Shown piece by piece: positions 6,714-8,774 of a stretch of DNA of 8,774 bases; position 1 is the first letter of the stretch, and every line of letters begins with the position of its first letter. The position numbers and the translations under genes are program-made. The stretch spans positions 1 to 8,774 of the forward strand of contig RQCD01000140.1 of assembly GCA_008668455.1 (NCBI GenBank). The letters are read 5' to 3'. The notes under the pieces were generated by a model. The model was not told the DNA's origin. It searched no databases and saw only the letters and a program-made list of their open reading frames with translations. The stretch comes from Clostridia bacterium (GTDB taxonomy: Bacteria; Bacillota; Clostridia; UBA1381).

Positions 6714-7561
6714 GCTTGTTTTCGCCCTTTTAAGAGTGAGGACAGGTACAAGACCCCCTCCTCTACTGTGATAATATCGTCCAGCAGCTCCATGCCTGCC
6801 TTTCTCAGTTCATAGAACAGCTCCGTTACCTGCGGAACATCCAGTCCTAACGCTTTCATCTTTTCCACATGCCGGAACACCTTTCTCGGGCAATCGTCCA
6901 AAACAACTGCCCCCTCCTGCATCACAATCACGCGGTCTGCCTGTGCCGCCTCATCCATATAATGTGTGATTAAAATAACGGTCATGCCTTTTTTTTGATT
7001 CAGCATTTTAATCGTGGAGAGTACCTCCCGTCTGCCACTCGGATCGAGCATGGCAGTCGGTTCGTCTAAAATAATACACTGCGGCTGCATTGCCAAAACA
7101 GACGCAATCGCAATCCTCTGCTTCTGTCCGCCGGAAAGATGTGCCGGCGATGCCTTTTTATATTCCTCCATTCCGACAATGCGGAGCGATTCCTCCACAC
7201 GCCGCCGGATTTCCGCAGACGGAACACCAAGGTTTTCCGGTGCAAACGCCACCTCATCCTCTACAATTGCACTCACAATCTGATTATCCGGATTCTGAAA
7301 CACCATACCGGCATTTTTCCGGATTTCAAACACCTTGTCCGTATCCTGTGTATTCATGCCAAGCACATAAACCGCACCGCCGCTCGGCAGTAAAATTGCG
7401 TTAAAATGCTTGGCAAGTGTTGACTTTCCGCAGCCGTTATGCCCTAACACAGCCGTAAAGCTGCCCTTTTCGATTTCTAAATTCAAGTCTGAAAAAACAT
7501 AGCTGTTTTCTGTTTCCGGGGCATAGGAATAGGAAAGATTTTCAGTTTTTAACATGTTCAT
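6710..7561 (-). CDS. ecfA1: Energy-coupling factor transporter ATPase EcfA1
   Basis: The first ABC ATPase of the ECF importer. Numbered from the start I prefer, motifs are Walker A GHNGCGKST (40-48), Q-loop QNPDNQIV (from Q89), signature LSGGQKQR (142-149), Walker B CIILDEPT (D166, E167) and switch histidine in THYMDE (H200). The C-terminal part (about 225-283) has KMKALGLDVPQVTELF, mirroring EcfA2. An in-frame ATG at 7579 would add six residues (MGRVKK) and overlap the methyltransferase by 13 bases, but it has no ribosome binding site. The ATG at 7561 has AAGGGTG (7574-7568) six bases upstream and starts five bases after the methyltransferase stop, so I choose it. A third ATG at 7555 is also possible. 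The 283 residues fit the family. The name EcfA1 rests on gene order and on the QNPDNQ Q-loop. Confidence 0.95.
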   Translation of the reverse strand: MNMLKTENLSYSYAPETENSYVFSDLNLEIEKGSFTAVLGHNGCGKSTLAKHFNAILLPSGGAVYVLGMNTQDTDKVFEIRKNAGMVFQNPDNQIVSAIVEDEVAFAPENLGVPSAEIRRRVEESLRIVGMEEYKKASPAHLSGGQKQRIAIASVLAMQPQCIILDEPTAMLDPSGRREVLSTIKMLNQKKGMTVILITHYMDEAAQADRVIVMQEGAVVLDDCPRKVFRHVEKMKALGLDVPQVTELFYELRKAGMELLDDIITVEEGVLYLSSLLKGRKQA

Positions 7562-7566
7562 TTTCT

Positions 7567-8433
7567 TCACCCTTCCCATCTGCCGGAAATGCCGCAGGGG
7601 AGAACCATGTGATTTGAAAGCATCGGCAAGCCGATTTCATCTGCTGACCCCCTGCCGCCATAGTTTTTTTTCATCGTATAGGTCAGTACATTTTCCAGAA
7701 TAGATGCAGAAAGTCCGGTTGTATAGGAATTAATCAGGAAGAAAAGCGGGTTTGGAGACAAAATTTTAATACAATTCTGAATCAGCGGATATAGCTCATT
7801 TTCAATTTTCCAGACCTCGCCGCCCGGCCCTCTGCCATAGGACGGCGGATCCATGATAATTGCATCATATTCCCGTTTGCGCCGTTCCTCGCGCAGAACA
7901 AACTTCACCACATCATCTACAATATACCGCACCGGTTTTTCACCCAGTCCGGAGGCAATGACATTTTCCTTTGCCCAGGTCACCATGCCGCGCGATGCGT
8001 CCACATGCACCACCTCAGCGCCGGCGGCAAGCGCTGCAACCGTTGCGCCACCGGTATAGGCAAACAAATTCAGCACTCTGACCGGTCGCCCGGCTTTTTT
8101 GATCAGTTCGGAAAACCAATCCCAATTGACCGCCTGTTCCGGAAACAGACCGGTATGCTTAAAGCCCATTGGCTTGATATGAAAGGTTAAATCCCGATAG
8201 TGTACCGGCCAGTATGCCGGGAGCTTTTTATTATGAAACTGCCAGCTGCCGCCGCCGCTTTTAGAACGGTGGTATTGCGCATCTGATTTTTCCCACAGCC
8301 TCTGTTCAGTTCTTTCCGTCCAGATTGCCTGCGGATCAGGACGGCGCAGGAGAATATCTCCCCAGTATTCCAGCTTCTCGCCGCCGGCGCTGTCTAATAA
8401 TTTATAATCTGTCCATTGATCTGCAATCCACAT
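7567..8433 (-). CDS. Class I SAM-dependent methyltransferase, COG1092 (RlmI/RlmK-like)
   Basis: A 288-residue Rossmann-fold methyltransferase that most likely modifies RNA, by relation to the RlmI/RlmK 23S rRNA methyltransferases; the actual target is unknown. The N-terminal part (1-90) has the family's opening (MWIADQWTDYKLLDSAGGEKLEYWG) and a beta-rich region, but no PUA RNA-binding domain, unlike RlmI. FKHTGLFPEQ (91-100) precedes the SAM site: motif I NLFAYTGG (122-129), an acidic residue at the end of strand 2 (D145, in HVDAS), and catalytic motif IV DPPSYGRGP (195-203). The ending VLPCGISGRW is also typical. The ATG follows AAGGA (8446-8442) with eight bases of spacing. This is the first gene after the strong promoter at 8476-8504, so it leads the ecf-truA operon. 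DPPSY suggests methylation of a nucleobase; whether carbon or nitrogen cannot be told from sequence. Confidence 0.9.
   Translation of the reverse strand: MWIADQWTDYKLLDSAGGEKLEYWGDILLRRPDPQAIWTERTEQRLWEKSDAQYHRSKSGGGSWQFHNKKLPAYWPVHYRDLTFHIKPMGFKHTGLFPEQAVNWDWFSELIKKAGRPVRVLNLFAYTGGATVAALAAGAEVVHVDASRGMVTWAKENVIASGLGEKPVRYIVDDVVKFVLREERRKREYDAIIMDPPSYGRGPGGEVWKIENELYPLIQNCIKILSPNPLFFLINSYTTGLSASILENVLTYTMKKNYGGRGSADEIGLPMLSNHMVLPCGISGRWEG
7568..7574 (-). promoter_or_regulatory. Ribosome binding site favouring the 7561 start of ecfA1
   Basis: AAGGGTG ends six bases before the ATG at 7561 and spans the methyltransferase stop codon. The alternative upstream ATG at 7579 has only CGGCAG before it, so this site decides the start. 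Confidence 0.6.
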
Positions 8434-8475
8434 TCTGCTATTCCTTATCCTTTGAGTTTATATCCTACCAATTCT

Positions 8476-8504
8476 ACTATACCATTTTTTTATAGGATTG
8501 TCAA
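8476..8504 (-). promoter_or_regulatory. Sigma-A promoter for the methyltransferase-ecf-truA operon
   Basis: On the minus strand, -35 TTGACA (8504-8499, six of six), a 17-base spacer and -10 TATAGT (8481-8476, five of six) form a near-consensus promoter. TGG just before the -10 (8484-8482) makes it an extended -10. Transcription should start near 8469, leaving a leader of about 36 bases, too short for a riboswitch. It is the only strong promoter visible in the window. Confidence 0.9.
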
Positions 8505-8515
8505 GCAATATTGCT
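8504..8515. repeat. Perfect 12-base palindrome next to the -35 box
   Basis: AGCAATATTGCT reads the same on both strands. It overlaps the stop codon of the upstream gene and the first base of the -35 element. It could be a small operator, but one or two such palindromes are expected by chance in a window of this size. Confidence 0.3.
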
Positions 8516-8774
8516 ATTCATGCTCAGTCTTTTTCTCCGGGCAGAACACCATTCCACTGATTGGATAAACCCATTCGCTATTTAATGAAATATCGTAGAT
8601 ACCGTTTAGATGCTCATGCGCAACCTCTAAGGAGGATTCCTCGCCCTTACTCAGGAATGAGAACATCTCCACATCCATCACATCCTCCGGGTAGCTGACT
8701 GTGATTCTCGGTGAGCGAACCGGGTCAACAAATGCAACCTCCAGGTAGGATCCCAAGCGTTTCGTCATATGGAA
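8514..8774 (-). CDS. Unrecognised protein, C-terminal part or small complete protein
   Basis: I do not recognise this protein. The reading frame is open to the right edge (87 codons, FHMTKRLGSYLEV onward) and ends with TAG at 8516-8514. A methionine at 8768 could start an 84-residue protein, but only six upstream bases are visible and they hold no ribosome binding site, so the gene may extend beyond the window. The sequence is acidic, with no membrane segment, and looks beta-rich: SYLEVAFVDP, PRITVSYPED, YDISLNSEWVYPISGMVF, ending in the charged tail CPEKKTEHE. One cysteine is present (in MVFCPEKK). It lies upstream of the strong promoter and so belongs to a separate transcription unit. No terminator is visible between its stop codon and the promoter, which begins nine bases later, so read-through into the operon is likely. 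Confidence 0.6.
   Translation of the reverse strand, partial: FHMTKRLGSYLEVAFVDPVRSPRITVSYPEDVMDVEMFSFLSKGEESSLEVAHEHLNGIYDISLNSEWVYPISGMVFCPEKKTEHE

Noticed and set aside
7562..7579. An earlier ATG (7579) as the start of ecfA1
   Set aside because: It has no ribosome binding site and adds six residues not expected in the family. The ATG at 7561 has AAGGGTG at good spacing.
8434..8470. A vitamin riboswitch in front of the ECF operon
   Set aside because: The leader from the predicted transcription start to the first ATG is only about 36 bases, too short for any known vitamin riboswitch.

Overview
The window is a block of housekeeping genes, all on the minus strand, so transcription runs from high to low coordinates. 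It looks like a chromosomal piece of an anaerobic Firmicute of class Clostridia, possibly Lachnospiraceae. The reasons are strong AGGAGG-type ribosome binding sites, a textbook sigma-A promoter, a shared-type ECF transporter module beside truA, an E. coli-like IlvD, a DUF5711-like protein next to a CvpA-like protein, and even base and codon usage. The family-level assignment is inference only. I see no insertion sequence, phage gene, CRISPR array, tRNA or rRNA.

Layout in the direction of transcription. At the right edge (8514-8774) lies the end of an unrecognised gene that may continue beyond the window. A near-consensus extended -10 promoter (8476-8504) follows at once. It should drive a compact operon: a COG1092-type SAM-dependent methyltransferase, ecfA1, ecfA2, ecfT, truA, a membrane-anchored beta-propeller-like protein (DUF5711-like), a CvpA-family membrane protein and ilvD. 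Junctions between these genes range from an 11-base overlap to a 20-base gap, which suggests one transcript with translational coupling. After ilvD comes a 161-base gap with two hairpins, then the 5' part of rho, which runs off the left edge.

Functionally, the two ATPases and EcfT form the energising module of an energy-coupling factor vitamin/metal importer. No substrate-binding S subunit is encoded here, so the module probably serves S subunits encoded elsewhere. TruA makes pseudouridine in tRNA anticodon arms and the methyltransferase probably modifies RNA. IlvD catalyses the third step of branched-chain amino acid synthesis. The DUF5711-like and CvpA-like proteins are envelope proteins of unclear role.

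The window is mostly ordinary. The most interesting signal is the rho leader, where a long hairpin would base-pair the rho Shine-Dalgarno sequence, suggesting translational or autogenous control of Rho. No stretch longer than 300 bases lacks a gene. I found no convincing previously undescribed multi-gene system.
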